DNA from: Ricinus communis | Lineage: Eukaryota > Streptophyta > Magnoliopsida > Malpighiales > Euphorbiaceae | DNA length: 64,000 nt | NCBI RefSeq assembly: GCF_019578655.1 | Contig: NC_063264.1 | Span: 24,389,688-24,453,687 of the forward strand | Reading direction: 5' to 3' | In this document: in pieces, positions 1-11,515 of the stretch | How positions within the stretch are numbered: position 1 is the first letter of the stretch | Layout: each line of letters opens with the position of its first letter | Notes under the pieces: generated by a model | What the model saw: only the letters and a program-made list of their open reading frames with translations | What the model was told of the DNA's origin: nothing | Database searches by the model: none | Translations under genes and position numbers: made by a program

Positions 1-94
1 CACTCGTTTAACTCAACGTTTTGTGTGAAAGAAATGAATACTAGTACTAATGGGACTGTTAAAATACATCAAACATAGTATAGGGTGTGTGTTG

Positions 95-660
95 GAAAAA
101 TCGGGTTAGTTTCCACCGACAAATAAGCTATTAAATAAAAAATAAGAAAAGAAATACCAGAATTTTAACGAGGTTCGATAAAAATCATGCTTACTTCCTC
201 GAACACTACCAAAATAATATTTTTTAATTCAATAGAATTACAAAGAAATATTAATAAGAAGAGAAATATAATTTAGCTCATAGAAATATAAGGCCTAGGA
301 GTATAACTATGTCGAGCCAACGACATTAATAAAAGGCACTGCTTGGGAGGCAACCCAAGGATAACCATATTTGATTTTTCTTTCCCTAATTCTTTAAATT
401 TTATATGTTTTTTTTTAATTTCTTTTGAGACTTTGTGCCTTACAGTAAGGACAATGTAAGATTTAACTCTGGGAGAAGGATTTTATTGGTTGATTTATGT
501 GCTTTTATTTTATATTTTCTAGGAGTATTTTTTTATTGAATAAAAAAATGTGTCGTATGTAGCATGCAATTGTGAGTCATACTTTAGCTATTGATTAGAA
601 TATCACTTGTTGCATGGGTATTAACTGGACTTAATTTTTAATAAATACCATCTGGTTTGT
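95..660 (+). repeat. Fragment of the 3' end of a Gypsy (Athila/Tat-type) retrotransposon
   Basis: Positions about 302-352 carry a motif (gtcgagccaacgac, then ttgggaggcaaccca) that, from family knowledge, sits just after the pol stop codon in plant Athila/Tat Gypsy elements. The same motif occurs in reverse complement at about 5524-5572, directly after the stop of the Gypsy element in this window, which supports the reading. No open frame of useful length remains around it. The outer limits are uncertain; only the motif itself is firm. Confidence 0.45.
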
Positions 661-1039
661 GTTAAAAGCAATCTCTTATAAAATGGATTAAATTTACTTG
701 AATCTTGGTAATTGATTGAAATAATATTTCTTGAGGAATTTCTTTTGGAGAATTGAGTGATGAAATATGATTTAAGACTGTTTGATTTGTTTGACTGCAA
801 TTCTCTTAAGCTAGTCCTAAATTCTGGTTTAAGTAAATTGAAGAAAAATAAAATAAGTTGATGTGTAAAGCATGTGGTGGAAAGAAAAAAAAAATCCATA
901 AATACATGCGATAAGCATTGCTCAAAGTGAGAAAAAACAGTAAATGCGCTCACCCTTTAAAAGAATTTTAAAAAAAAAAGAAAAAAATGAAACACTTATT
1001 CTATTTAATTTTTCTCTAATTATTTTTTGGTTAAAGATC

Positions 1040-1886
1040 GATAAGGAAGGATGATAGCCAAAGGGCATAAACAAGGAGGACTATATGCTCTTGACAATAT
1101 GAATCATCAAGCTCTTGCAAGCACTTTCAAAGCTTGATATGGAATTTTGGCACCTGAAATTTGGCACCTTCAAACGACATCCCCATTTTAAATTTTAAAG
1201 CTTTTGAATAATAGATAGTTAATTAATATTTCGATTTGGAATAAAATTCAAACCATTTGTACTAGTTGTCAAATAGGGAAGAGATGTAAACTTCATTTTT
1301 CTTTATCTAGTAGTATATCCAAATTTTCCCTTGATAAAATTTATTATGATTTATGGGGACTTGCACTAATTATATCATGCCGAGGTTTTAAATATTTATG
1401 TTATTTTTTTAGACGATTATACTCGTTATTCATAGCTATTTCCATTGAAAAAGAAATTTGATTTTTTTGAATACTTTATTAAATTCCAAAAACAAGTGGA
1501 AATGTTTTTGAAAGAAAAATTAAAGTTTTTCAAAGTGATGGAGGAGGTGAGTTTACTTCAAATAAAATTGAACAATATTTGAGTCATTATAGAATTCATC
1601 ATCAATTTTTTTGTCCCTATATTCCAAAACAAAATGGAGTTGCCGAAAGAAAACATTAGCATATAGTTGAAACATGATTGACCTTACTCTTTCAAGCAAA
1701 TATTTCTTTAAAATATTATGTAAAAGCTTTTCTAATAACTGCTCATTTAATTAATCGCATACCTTTTAATGCTTTAAACATGGAATCTCCATTTTTAAAA
1801 TTAATGGATACTTGAGAATTTTTGGGTGCAGGTGTTTTCTTATCTACAAGATTGTGGGAAGAATAAATTTTCTAAGAAAACATATC
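1040..1886 (+). pseudogene. Copia element 1, left part: GAG-pre-integrase and integrase remnant
   Basis: Plus-strand translation with several frameshifts and stops shows Copia pol pieces in order: a GAG-pre-integrase stretch (RMIAKGHKQGGLYALD near 1050-1100), the zinc-binding CTSCQIGKRCK segment (about 1258-1290), then integrase core pieces including FQSDGGGEFTSNK (about 1530-1565) and PKQNGVAERKH (about 1625-1660), and a C-terminal FGCRCF segment (about 1820). The homology stops exactly where the Gypsy LTR begins at 1887 and resumes after 9099 with the reverse transcriptase half, so this is one element split by an insertion. It is not functional. The gag part and 5' LTR of this element were not recognised upstream. 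Confidence 0.8.
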
Positions 1887-2932
1887 TGAACGGGTTGTCG
1901 AAACCTTTTAAAATAAATTACTGATTTTCCTAAACTAACTTGTAGAATAGTAAAACCAGGTCGAATCCCAATGGAACCAATGTGATAGCTTCTCAAAGTA
2001 AAATAAAAAGGGGTTTTGAATGTTTGAATCAAAATTATAAATAAGCAAAAAATAATGAAGGCTGAATATTAAAGTAAATAAAAATCAATCTTAATAAATT
2101 TTCAATTCAAGAGTGCTAATTCCATCCAATTGTAATCATGATCATAGGCTAAAATATTAATTCTTCTATTCAAGTACTTAGTCTACTTATTCGAAAAAGC
2201 CGCAACAAGTGTAATTCTCCTAATACAATTGATCCAAACCCAACATCCAAATCAAAAACTTACCATTAGCCAACTGAGCACGATAGCGTTCCATATCAAC
2301 TTAATAATAGTATTTAGAACAATGAGAATGACTAAACCAACATTAATTAATTTAGATAACTGCAATTGAATTAACCCTGTTCCTTTATTTCCCTAGAGTC
2401 TATCATGCAAGCTATGTAATTCGAATAAGCCGTAATCACACACACATGAGCCAGCTCCTTGCTACTTGTGTCAATCGTTCATGACAATTACGGATCACAA
2501 ACTCAAAGTTTAGCAATAGAAAAATCAATATCAAAGTTGAGTCGTCAGTCCAATCAATATCAATAATTCATAAATAATAAGAACAAGAAATAAAGAATAC
2601 TTGAATTAAAGAAGAATTCTGTTAAGCACCAAGCCTCACAAAATCACAATTAGAATTTATTCACTCTTGAATTAGAAACTAAAAACTTAGCCACTCATGA
2701 TGGAGTAAGAATTCACAAGAATTGTAGAGAATAGGAGAAGAATAAGAATATGAATTATAAGCTCAAAATATCTAGCCGTCCTTATATAGGAAGTAAAACC
2801 CTAAACCCTAATAGTAGAATCCTTATAAAAAAGAAATATGCTTCCTATTTAATCTTATCCCTATAAGGAAGGATAAGATTAAGAGTGATCTAAATAAATT
2901 AAAACTTTAAATACATGGAAGAAAGTTCTCTC
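1887..2932 (-). repeat. 3' LTR of the Gypsy element
   Basis: Direct repeat of 8052-9099, aligned by eye almost base for base from TGAACGGGTTGTCG to a terminal TCA. The inner end (near 2932) was placed where the similarity between copies stops and both copies reach TCA; it could be off by about 15 bases. On the plus strand this copy is leftmost, but the element reads leftward, so it is the 3' LTR. Confidence 0.8.
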
Positions 2933-3042
2933 AATCCACACTTCCAAAAATAAATGAAATTAACTAGAGATGGGTCCACCACAAATTAATCTCTGAAAAT
3001 TTTGAAGCTCTCTTTTGCATCTTCCAGCAGCTCACAGGACGC

Positions 3043-3125
3043 AAGGCGTGGTCACGCCTTGTCGACAGTAGTCTTCTGCACAGATTTCTGCGGAGCTCAT
3101 GGGCTGTAAGGCATGGTCACGCCTT
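3043..3125. repeat. Two copies of the palindromic repeat in the 3' region of the Gypsy element
   Basis: Copies at 3043-3060 (aaggcgtggtcacgcctt, a perfect 8-bp inverted repeat around GT) and 3108-3125 (one base changed, aaggcatgg...). Each is followed by similar DNA (cgacagt, then ttctg). The same palindrome recurs five times at 5060-5397. Confidence 0.8.
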
Positions 3126-3129
3126 ATCG

Positions 3130-5055
3130 ACAGTGATCTTCTGTGCAAATTTCTGCATCTCCTTCAAAAGACTTGGTTTTTGATAAATGATGACTTAAAA
3201 TATGTCTTTAGGCTGGATTTTGATCCATCCTTGATATTTCATCACCTAAGTCAGAATAAACAGAATTTCCATAATTAAGTACATTATCCAACCAAATTGC
3301 AAGGGAATTAAACACAATAAATATAACTATTTGTGACCTATCAAATTTCCTCACACCTAATTTATGTTTGTCCTCAAGCATACCTCAATTCAACATACTA
3401 ATTCTCTTTTTTAACCTTCCTTTCATTTCTTTTAATCTCCACAAATACCAAATAGGTTAAACAAACATCAATGAGTTGAATAATAATAACAATTAAGAGA
3501 TTAGCACTCGTAGGATAAATTTTACAAAAAGAATAGGTATCTTAATAATTCGTCAATATCAAAGCAACAAGACTTAACACCCTAACATGGTTTCATTCAA
3601 TACTCTCAAAGTGCTTAGGGTGCATTTACTCTCAGAATCAAAACATAGCATGTTATTACCATAAGCTTGCTAATGAATCAGGTCTCCACCACTACACATG
3701 GGTTAGATGCAAAAATCAAAAGGACTTTACAAGGGTTGTAATGGGGCTTAGGAAAGGATATATGATAAATGGAAAAATTAAAGTGTTTCACAATCAAGAC
3801 AAAAAGGTTAGTTACCTGTATGATAACTATGCCACATAACCATAAAACACACTGCAAAAACTTTGAGATTTATTCCCACATCTTATTTTAGCACTAAAAA
3901 CTTTGGAGAAATAACATATAATAATTCAATTCAATATATTTGATGAATACTTCTCCAATTATCCTCTTTCATGAATGGAATAAATATCAACTTTCTTTCT
4001 CTCCCTTTCTTCCTTTTCTTTCCCTCTTCTTTTTGTTGTTTCTTTTTTTTTGTCTCTTTTTTTTTTCTGTTTCATTTGTACATGCAACATTTTCCTTCTT
4101 GTCTTAACAATGGTAGAAAAATAGAGGTAGCAAACGAAAGGTCTTGGGTTAAACAACATGTGTTAAAAACAAAAAAGAAAATAGAAAATAGGCTCAAAGT
4201 GGCTAACTAAAAGGAAAATCAACAGGGTGGGTGTTTTAAGAGTCTAAGAATAGGTTAATCATAATTGCCCTTATCATATTAAAGCATCAATCCAAGGATG
4301 TGGTCTCAACGTGCATTCAGAAGCAAATTCTAGAATAATCATACTAAGTTTGATAACACTCAACAAAAAATAATTAGAGCAAAATATAATGAACTGCTCT
4401 TAGGCTCAAAAGCTCACTTGAATGTTCAAATTTGTATCAAGTGTTATGCATTTTTCAATCAATAAACTAATGAGATACCATCAGATAATTTTAAAGAAAT
4501 ACTAATCATGCTTATCTCTTTCATGCATTAAAACTCAAACCAAAAATGTATATCTAACTTACATGGTATTCTAGGTTATCAAAATAAAACTCAAAGTTGC
4601 AAAAGAAAAATTAGCACATATGAATTAAAGCATACCTAATTGTAAGCATAAAAAGATGTTTTCAAAAAGAGATCATATGATTATCCTCCCCCACACCTAT
4701 ACTATACATTGTCCTCGATGTATCAAAAAGAAAATGGCTCGCAAAATAAATGAAAAGAAATATGAAACTCCCCTTATTTGCGATCAAATCGGACTGAATA
4801 GTTAATGGTGATGGTAGGAAAGGAGGTAGAACCGACCAGTGAAAATAGGAAGTTTTGGTGATGGCTGCTGCAAAAGAAAATAAAATGTTGGTGGATATGG
4901 CAAAATAAAACGTTCTCTTTTCTTTTCTCTTTCTCTCTTTTTTTAAGCACAAAAATAAATAATAATAAAAAATAAAAAAAATAAATAATAATAATAAAAA
5001 ATAGAAAAACAAAAAAACAAAATAAAAAATAAAAAAATAAAAAAAGAGTGGTTTG
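3130..5055. other. Noncoding interior of the Gypsy element
   Basis: About 1.9 kb with no credible gene. It has long homopurine/homopyrimidine and A-rich runs (for example 4000-4075 and 4915-5050). Several open frames here translate to low-complexity strings of F, K or R and are rejected as genes. From the position this is the untranslated 3' region between the pol remnant and the 3' LTR. Confidence 0.6.
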
Positions 5056-5059
5056 AGAT

Positions 5060-5397
5060 AAGGCGTGGTCACGCCTTTTAAGAAACGAGCTTCTGTAAAA
5101 TAAAGTAAAGAAATCAAAACAAAGCTGAAATAAGGCGTGGTCACGCCTTATAAGAAATGAGCTTCTGTAAAAAAATGAAGTCAAAACAAAAGGCGTCTTT
5201 GAAACAAGGCGTGGTCACGCCTTATAAGAAATGAGTTTCTATAATCTTGAGGTGTAGTTTTTCAAAACAAAACAGAAGGTGTTTTGAAACAAGGCGTGGT
5301 CACGCCTTATAAGAAGCAAGCTTCTGTAAGAGTAACAGGAGATTTTTTATTTTTTACAGAACATAAGATGTTTGGGAACAAGGCGTGGTCACGCCTT
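5060..5397. repeat. Five imperfect tandem copies of a palindrome-bearing unit
   Basis: The 18-mer aaggcgtggtcacgcctt occurs at 5060-5077, 5132-5149, 5206-5223, 5291-5308 and 5380-5397. Spacing is 72-89 bases, and the palindromes are mostly followed by taagaaaygagcttctgtaa-like DNA, so the whole unit of about 75-90 bp is repeated. Each core can fold as an 8-bp hairpin with a 2-base tip on either strand. It lies in the untranslated 3' region of the Gypsy element. Confidence 0.85.
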
Positions 5398-5560
5398 ATA
5401 GAAATTAGTCTCCTGCCATAAAAAAAATTGAATTTCTTTATTAAAATAAAATTAAAAACTAAAAACTAAAAACAAAATAAACTAAGTGAAAGAAAAAAGA
5501 AATTAAAAAAATAAAGTAAGTATTTGGGTTGCTTCCCAATAGCGCAATTGTTTAACGTCG

Positions 5561-6470
5561 TTATACTCGACGGAATGATAAAATATTTGAATCATCCAAA
5601 TAAGTGGGGTGATCCGAAGGAAAACTAATGAGACATAAAGCAATTTCACCCTCATGAAAGTTCTTCAATCTATGACCATTCAGTTTGAAAATTTTATCTG
5701 AATCCAATCTTCTAATTTCTACTTCTAAATTAGATTGTTCATCTAATTCTTGCTCATCACTAACATTTTCTTTTGCAAATACTTCCTGCACAATTGGATT
5801 AATTACATCAATATGGCAAAGAGAATGTAAATTATCAGGATATTTCATTGCATCGAAAATATTAAATTTAACAATCTCTCCATCAAACTCTACGGAGAGA
5901 GTACCCTCATCTACATTAATCTTTGTCTTAGCAGTTTTCATGAATGGTCGTCCTAATAAAATCGAAGCTGATTTTAATGAGGAATTACCAACCATTTCTA
6001 AAATATAAAAGTCGACAGAAAATATGAGCTCATTAACCTACACCACAACATCTTCAACAACTCCAAGGGGATGATATAAGAGTGATCAGCTAATTGAATC
6101 ATTACACCAGTCTTTTGCAAGTTATTTAGTTTCAACTCTTGAAAGATAGAAAATCACACGACATTAATGGAAGCTCCTAAATCTAACATGGCACGCTCAA
6201 TTTTCGTATTACTAATAACACAAGGTAATGAAAACATACCTGGATCCTTGCATTTTTCTGGCATATTCTTTTGTAAGGCCGACACATTCTTACTTACCAC
6301 CACTTTCTCCTTTTCCTCCATTCTTCTTTTGTTTGTGCACAATTCCTTCAAGAACTTTGCATATTAGGGATTTGTTTGCTAGCATCCAACAGTGGGATAT
6401 TTATCTCTACCTTCCTAAATGTATCCAAGATCTCATTTTCTTGCTCATCTTCTTTTAGTTTTGCTAATCT
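5561..6470 (-). pseudogene. Gypsy aspartic protease joined to an integrase C-terminal tail
   Basis: Minus-strand frames show a retropepsin-like domain: the piece at 6154-6351 ends in DLGASINVV (catalytic D in the D-x-G-A-S motif). The 144-residue frame at 5561-5995 begins with ASILLGRPFMKTAKTKI, the usual C-terminal protease segment (ILLGRPF). About 100 residues later, after an acidic stretch, the frame reads KIFKLNGHRLKNF, which resembles the VNGQRLK tail near the end of integrase in this family. Reverse transcriptase, RNase H and the integrase core are missing between them, and the stop is followed at once by the family's post-pol motif. I infer an internal deletion that kept the frame. Stops and a frame break between 5995 and 6154 make it a pseudogene. 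Confidence 0.65.
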
Positions 6471-6628
6471 GCTAGGAAAATGAGGCAATAGAGTGTGAGA
6501 TGAAAGAGATAGGGGAGGATCAAATTTTACCCTACGTGATGCCTTGGAAGAAGCTTCTTCTTCATTTTCTTTGCTAAGTTCACTTTCCTTAAGTGGAATT
6601 GAGCTTGAAAGAATCTCCTTTCCACTTC

Positions 6629-7992
6629 TTAGAGAAATATCACTAACATTCTTGGATTTATTTCTGGTTGTGAAGGTAGTTTTCTAGAATTTTGAGCCTC
6701 CAATTTACTAACTAACGTAGCCAATTGAGTTATTTGATTGCCTAAATTCTGAATGCTTGACCTTGTTTCCTGTTGGAATTGAAGATTATTGTTAGCAAAA
6801 TTTTTAACAATATCTTCCAAGAACATACCTGAATTAGAAGCTTGAGGTTGTCTATTGAAATTCTGGAAAGGATACTTTTGTTGTCCTCCTTGGTTCCCAT
6901 AGCTCATATTCGGGTGGTCTCTCCATCCGGGATTATAATGATTGGAAAAAGGGTCATACTTCCTTTGAGGTTGACCAGCAAATCCGCCTAGAGCATTAGC
7001 CTCTTGAATCGAGTCTTATTGCAATGTTGGGCACATATCGGTAGGATGTCCTTGGATCGAACATATTCCACAAACTTTTTCCATTTGCAATTGCCCTACA
7101 GCCATTTGACGAACCAAAGCAGTTAAATCAGAAATTTAATTTTCAAGATTTTTAGTACTTACCTCATTAACTCGCCTTGTAGTTTCATCAGCCCTTGTAC
7201 CAAATTGCTGAGAATTTTCAGCCATGTTTGAAATTAATTGCTTGGCTTCTTCAGGTGTCTTGTCTACCAAAGCTCCACCACATGCTGCATCAATCATACT
7301 CCTATCCATTGGCAATAATCCTTCATAGAAGTATTGGATTAAGAGTTGCAGAGAGATTTGATGATGTGGCATTTAGCACACAGTTGCTTGAACCTTTTCC
7401 AATACTCATACAATGTTTCTCCAGTGAACTGTGTTATGCCACAAATTTCTTTTCTGATGTTGGCAGCTCTTGTTGCATGGAAGAACTTGTCTAAGAACAA
7501 TCTTTTCATCTCATTTCATGTTGTTATTGAACCGGAGGGTAGATAATAGAACCAATCTTTTGCTTTATCCTTCAAAAAAAAAAGGAAAAGCTCTAAGATT
7601 TATTTGCTCTTCTGTCACACCATGTGGCTTCATTCCAGAGCATACAATATGGAATTATTTCAAATTTTTATGAGGATCTTCACCTGCACATCCACGAAAA
7701 GAAGGGAGTAAGTGAATTAAACCAGATTTTAATTCAAAATCAACTGCAATATTAGGAAATGAACGCATAAAGGTTGTTGATTTAAATCCGGTGCAGCTAG
7801 CTCTTTGAGAGTTCTGTTCGCCATGTTTTCTGTAACTTCTTGAAAGATATATGTGTCACCAATAGCCAAATCTATTTCCAACTCCTCTATGAGATAACTT
7901 TTCCTTTGTCTAGTCTCCTTTCTTAATTGACGCGATGTCTTCTCAATTTCAGGATTAAACTGTAAATCAATATCTTGAGAAGAACGAGTCAT
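6629..7992 (-). pseudogene. Gypsy gag remnant with zinc knuckle
   Basis: The start is at 7992 (MTRSSQDIDLQF), 37 bases downstream (minus strand) of the primer-binding site. Pieces of a retrotransposon gag domain follow in several frames: NRTLKELAAPDL near 7800, a GSITTWNE-like segment near 7540, CPHHQISLQLLIQYFYEGL near 7330-7375, and AACGGALVDKTPEEA near 7270. A CX2CX4HX4C zinc knuckle (CGICSIQGHPTDMCP) lies near 7033-7077. The C-terminal part (6629-6907) is rich in Q and N with a short coiled-coil-like stretch. The frame is broken by stops and shifts, for example between 7729 and 7372 and at about 7017, so no full gag protein can be made. Confidence 0.75.
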
Positions 7993-8028
7993 AAATAAAT
8001 AAATTAATCAATGAGAAACTAAAATAGG

Positions 8029-8047
8029 ATCCCCGGCAACGGCGCCA
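8029..8047 (-). other. Primer-binding site, tRNA-Asp type
   Basis: On the minus strand the bases TGGCGCCGTTGCCGGGGAT follow the 5' LTR after four bases. This is the complement of the 3' end, with CCA, of plant tRNA-Asp(GTC) as I recall it, the primer commonly assigned to Athila-type elements. It fixes the element's direction as minus. Confidence 0.8.
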
Positions 8048-8051
8048 AATT

Positions 8052-9099
8052 TGAACGGGTTGTCGAAGCTCTTCAAAATAAATTATTGATTTTCCTAAAC
8101 TAACTTGTAGAAATAGTGAAACCAGGTCGAATCCAAAGGGAACCAATTTGATAGCTTCTCAAAGTAAAATAAAAAAGGGAGTTTTGAATGTTTGAATCAA
8201 AATTATAAATAAATAAAAAATAATGAAGGCTGAATATTAAAGTAAATAAAAATCAATCTTAACAAATTTCCAATTCAAGAGTGCTAATTCCATCCAATTG
8301 TAATCATGATCATAGGCTAAAATATCAATTCTTCTATTCAAGTACTTAGTCTACTTATTCAAAAAAGTCGCAACAAGTGTAATTCTCCTAATACAATTGA
8401 CTCAAACCCAACATCCAAATTAAAAACTTACCATTAGTCAATTGGGTACGATAGCGTTCCATATCAACTTAATGATAGCATTAAGAACAAATGAGAATAA
8501 TTAAACCAACATTAATTAATTTAGATAACTGCAATTGAATTAACCCTGTTCCTTTATTTCCCTAGAGCCTATCATGCAAGCTATGTAATTCGAATAAGCC
8601 GTAATCACACACACATGAGCCAGCTCCTTGTTACTTGTGTCAATCTTTCATGACAATTACGGATCACAAACTCAAAGTTTAGCAATAGAAAAATCAATAT
8701 CAAAGTTGAGTCGTCAGTTCAATCAATATCAATAATTCACAAATAATAAGAACAAGAAATAAAGAATACTTGAATTAAAGAAGAATTCTGTTAAGCACCA
8801 AGCCTCACAAAATCACAATTGGAATTTATTCACTCTTGAATTAGAAACTAAAAACTTAGCCACTCATGATGGAGTAAGAATTCACAAGAATTGTAGAGAA
8901 TATGAGAAGAATAAGAATATGAATTATAAGCTCAAAGTATCTAGCCGTCCTTATATAGGAAGTAAAATCCTAAACCCTAATAGTAGAATCTTTATCAAAA
9001 AGAAATATGTTTCCTATTTAATCTTATCCCTATAAGGAAGGATACGATTAAGAGTGATCTAAATAAATTAAAACCCTAAATACATGACAGAAAGTGTCA
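8052..9099 (-). repeat. 5' LTR of the Gypsy element
   Basis: Direct repeat of 1887-2932. It starts TGAACGGG at 8052 next to the primer-binding site and ends near 9099 (gtgtca). A TATA-like run (ccttatatagg, about 8949-8959) is present in both LTRs at matching positions and could be the promoter. Confidence 0.8.
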
Positions 9100-11351
9100 T
9101 GCATAAAAATTCGGAGATAGTCTCTTTTCTAGAAACTAAAGCTTAGAGGAAAAAGAGCATAGATTCCTCAATCAACAATGGAGAAAAAAATAAAATGATT
9201 AATCAATTAATTTTAGAAGTTGATGACATCAATGTTAAAAGAACTATAGAAAGTGGAACAAATGATGTTAAAAAAATAAAACTATAAGCACACAAGACAA
9301 TGATGATTCTTTAAATGAGCCATACAATGACATAAATAATAATGTTGGAGATGTTATGACCATTATAGAAGAAATAGAAACTAATGATGATATAAGCAAT
9401 AGAGACCAAGTAGCCATAATTAAGAAAAGGATTAACAATTTCTAAGATGATGCAACAAACACCATGCTCGTGAATTAAGTCAAAATTATATTCTAGCTAT
9501 ATCCTTTGATCTTCACGATATTAATGTTAGTGATATTCATGATATTACTAATGCTAATTTATATGTTGATAATAATATAGGAGAATCCAACGACACAAAT
9601 AGTTCTACAGAAGAACATCATATAATTACTCGAAAAAAAACTTAACTTGGATCCCACTCTTGATCCGTAGCTTGCATCAGAAATTCAAAAACTACGACTT
9701 TAAAATTACTATACTGCTCTTTCATCTCATAGCACCACCATTGAAGAGAAAAGAACATGTGAATTAGCTTTGACAATTCCAAAATGGCATAAAGCCATGA
9801 AGGAAGAGATTAAAGTTCTAGATGATAATAGGACTTGGGACTTAGTCCCTCGACTCATAGAAATACCAATGTGGTTGGCTCAAAATGGATATTCAAAATC
9901 AAACTAAAAAAAGATGGTACAATAGACAGACTCAAGGCTCAATCAGTTGTTAAAGGATATTTCCAAGTTAAAGGACTAGACTACGAGGAGACATATAGCC
10001 CAATAGTAAAGCCAACTATAATATGTTTGATTCTTGCTATTGCAATCTCATCTATATGGACCATGAGGCAATTAGATGTTAAAAATATTTTTCTTCATGG
10101 ATATCTTAAGGGAAATGTCTATATGGAACAACCACTTGGGTTTGTGAATAATAAACTACCGTATGAAGGTTAAAACGTTCTCTATATGGGCTCAAACAAG
10201 CTCCAAGAGTTTAATAGACTCTCATAATTTTTATTGTATATTGGTTTTATTTGTAGTAAGACTGATTCTTTCCTAAGTGTTACACTAATGTTAATTTATG
10301 TTGATGATGTAGTTCTTACAAAAAATAATCCTCAATTCATTGAAGAGCTCATTAAAATGCTAAGCTCAGAATTCGCTCTTAAGGATCTAGGCAGACTTCA
10401 TTATTTTTTAGGAGTAGAAGTACAATATTTTGAAGGAGGCATTTCTATCTCGCAAATAAAGTACATGAAAAATATCCTTCAACAAGCCAAATTACAAGAA
10501 AGTCTCTATGTCAACATTCTGATGGCCCTCAAACCTCAACCAACATCACAAGAGAATAAAGCTATAGTAACTTCGAGAATATACATGGCCAGTTGGAGCT
10601 CTATAATATCTTACACACAAGACTAGGTATAGTTCAAGTTGTTAACAAAGCTAGTCAACACCTTCAAGCTCCAAATGACGGAGACATGAAAGCTGTTAAA
10701 CAATACTTTGTTACATTAAAAGGACTTTACATTTTAGTGTAAAATATTTGTCTCAGAGTACTCATAAACTCTATGGCTTTTATAATGCAAATTGGGAAGG
10801 ATGTCCAAATATAGTAGCACAACTGGATTTTATATATTTTTTGGGGCAAACTGCGTCTCATAGGCTTCAAAGAAACAACCAACAGTCTCTGGAACAAGCT
10901 CCAAGATAGAATACTGATCTATGGCCACAACCACTATTGAATTAACGTAGATTATATTCTTACTATGAGACATTGGAATCAAACTAGAGCAACCTCCACA
11001 ACTATTTTGTGACAACTTAAGTGCTTTGCATATGACTATAAATCTAGCTTTCCATGCACGCTCAAAGCATATTGAAATGGATTACCACTTTATACGAAAA
11101 AATATGGCAGTCGGGTCTCTTATGACAAGATTTGTTCCTTCTACATGCCCATTGGCTGATATATTTACCAAAGCTCTCGTTTAGAAGTTTTTTTTACAAG
11201 CTTGGAGTACATTCTCTAATTACCTCCAGCTTGAAAAAGAGCAAAAGAGAGGAATCCCAAGAAGATCAAGTCAACAACCCATCAAAGGAAGCTCAACATT
11301 GTTTCCTTAAACAATCTAAGTGAACTTTTGACTATTTTCAAAGAAATACTT
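9100..11351 (+). pseudogene. Copia element 1, right part: reverse transcriptase and RNase H remnant
   Basis: Plus-strand pieces continue the Copia pol gene interrupted at 1886. The 9835-10173 frame has [19 protein letters not shown] and [26 protein letters not shown] follows at about 10180-10211 after a frameshift. The 10234-10626 frame has LIYVDDVVLT (catalytic YVDD) and LKDLGRLHYFLGVEV. RNase H pieces follow (GFYNANWEGCPN near 10775-10810; AFHARSKHIEMDYHFIRK near 11048-11102), then LADIFTKAL near 11155. Many stops and shifts show it is dead. The element's 3' end is cut by Copia element 2 at 11352. Confidence 0.85.
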
Positions 11352-11356
11352 CAATC

Positions 11357-11505
11357 TGTTAGGATTGAAGAAAGATTTATTGTATTATGAAAAAGTGAAA
11401 AGTGTTTTACCCTAATACAAAAGAGAGCTATATATACACCTATACTAAGAATATATAAAAGACTAAACTACCCTTATAATATACAAAGAATTACATTATT
11501 TAACA
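11357..11505 (-). repeat. 3' LTR of Copia element 2
   Basis: 149 bp, TGTTAGGATTG...ATTTAACA, matching 16228-16376 at all but seven positions by eye. Confidence 0.93.
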
Positions 11506-11515
11506 TCCCCCCTCA

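Larger units (their letters stand above)
1887..9099 (-). mobile_element. Non-autonomous Gypsy (Athila/Tat-type) LTR retrotransposon nested in Copia element 1
   Basis: Two direct repeats of about 1.05 kb flank an interior with, on the minus strand, a tRNA-Asp-type primer-binding site, a gag frame with zinc knuckle, an aspartic protease, and then noncoding DNA carrying palindromic repeats. No reverse transcriptase, RNase H or integrase core is present between the protease and the 3' LTR, so the element could move only with help from a full relative. Both LTR ends read TG...CA (TGAACGGG at the inner edge on the plus strand). The flanking 5-mers (atatc and tgcat) do not match, so no target site duplication is visible. 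Identity with the Athila/Tat group is inferred from the primer type, the gag sequence and the post-pol motif. Confidence 0.85.

Noticed and set aside
4662..5184. Minus-strand open frames of 136 and 160 codons, rich in F, L and Y, resembling membrane proteins
   Set aside because: They come from A-rich runs and the palindromic repeats in the Gypsy 3' region; low complexity, overlapping frames, no family resemblance.
4774..5184. The repeated RSSFL-RRDHAL peptide coded by the palindromic repeats
   Set aside because: It is a by-product of the repeat; units differ in length and the frame is not kept across all copies.
5060..5397. Regularly spaced palindromic repeats resembling a CRISPR array
   Set aside because: Plant nuclear retrotransposon context, the spacers are themselves repeated, and there are no cas genes.
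1882..9104. Target site duplication of the Gypsy element
   Set aside because: Flanking bases atatc and tgcat do not match under any reasonable choice of LTR end, so none is claimed.
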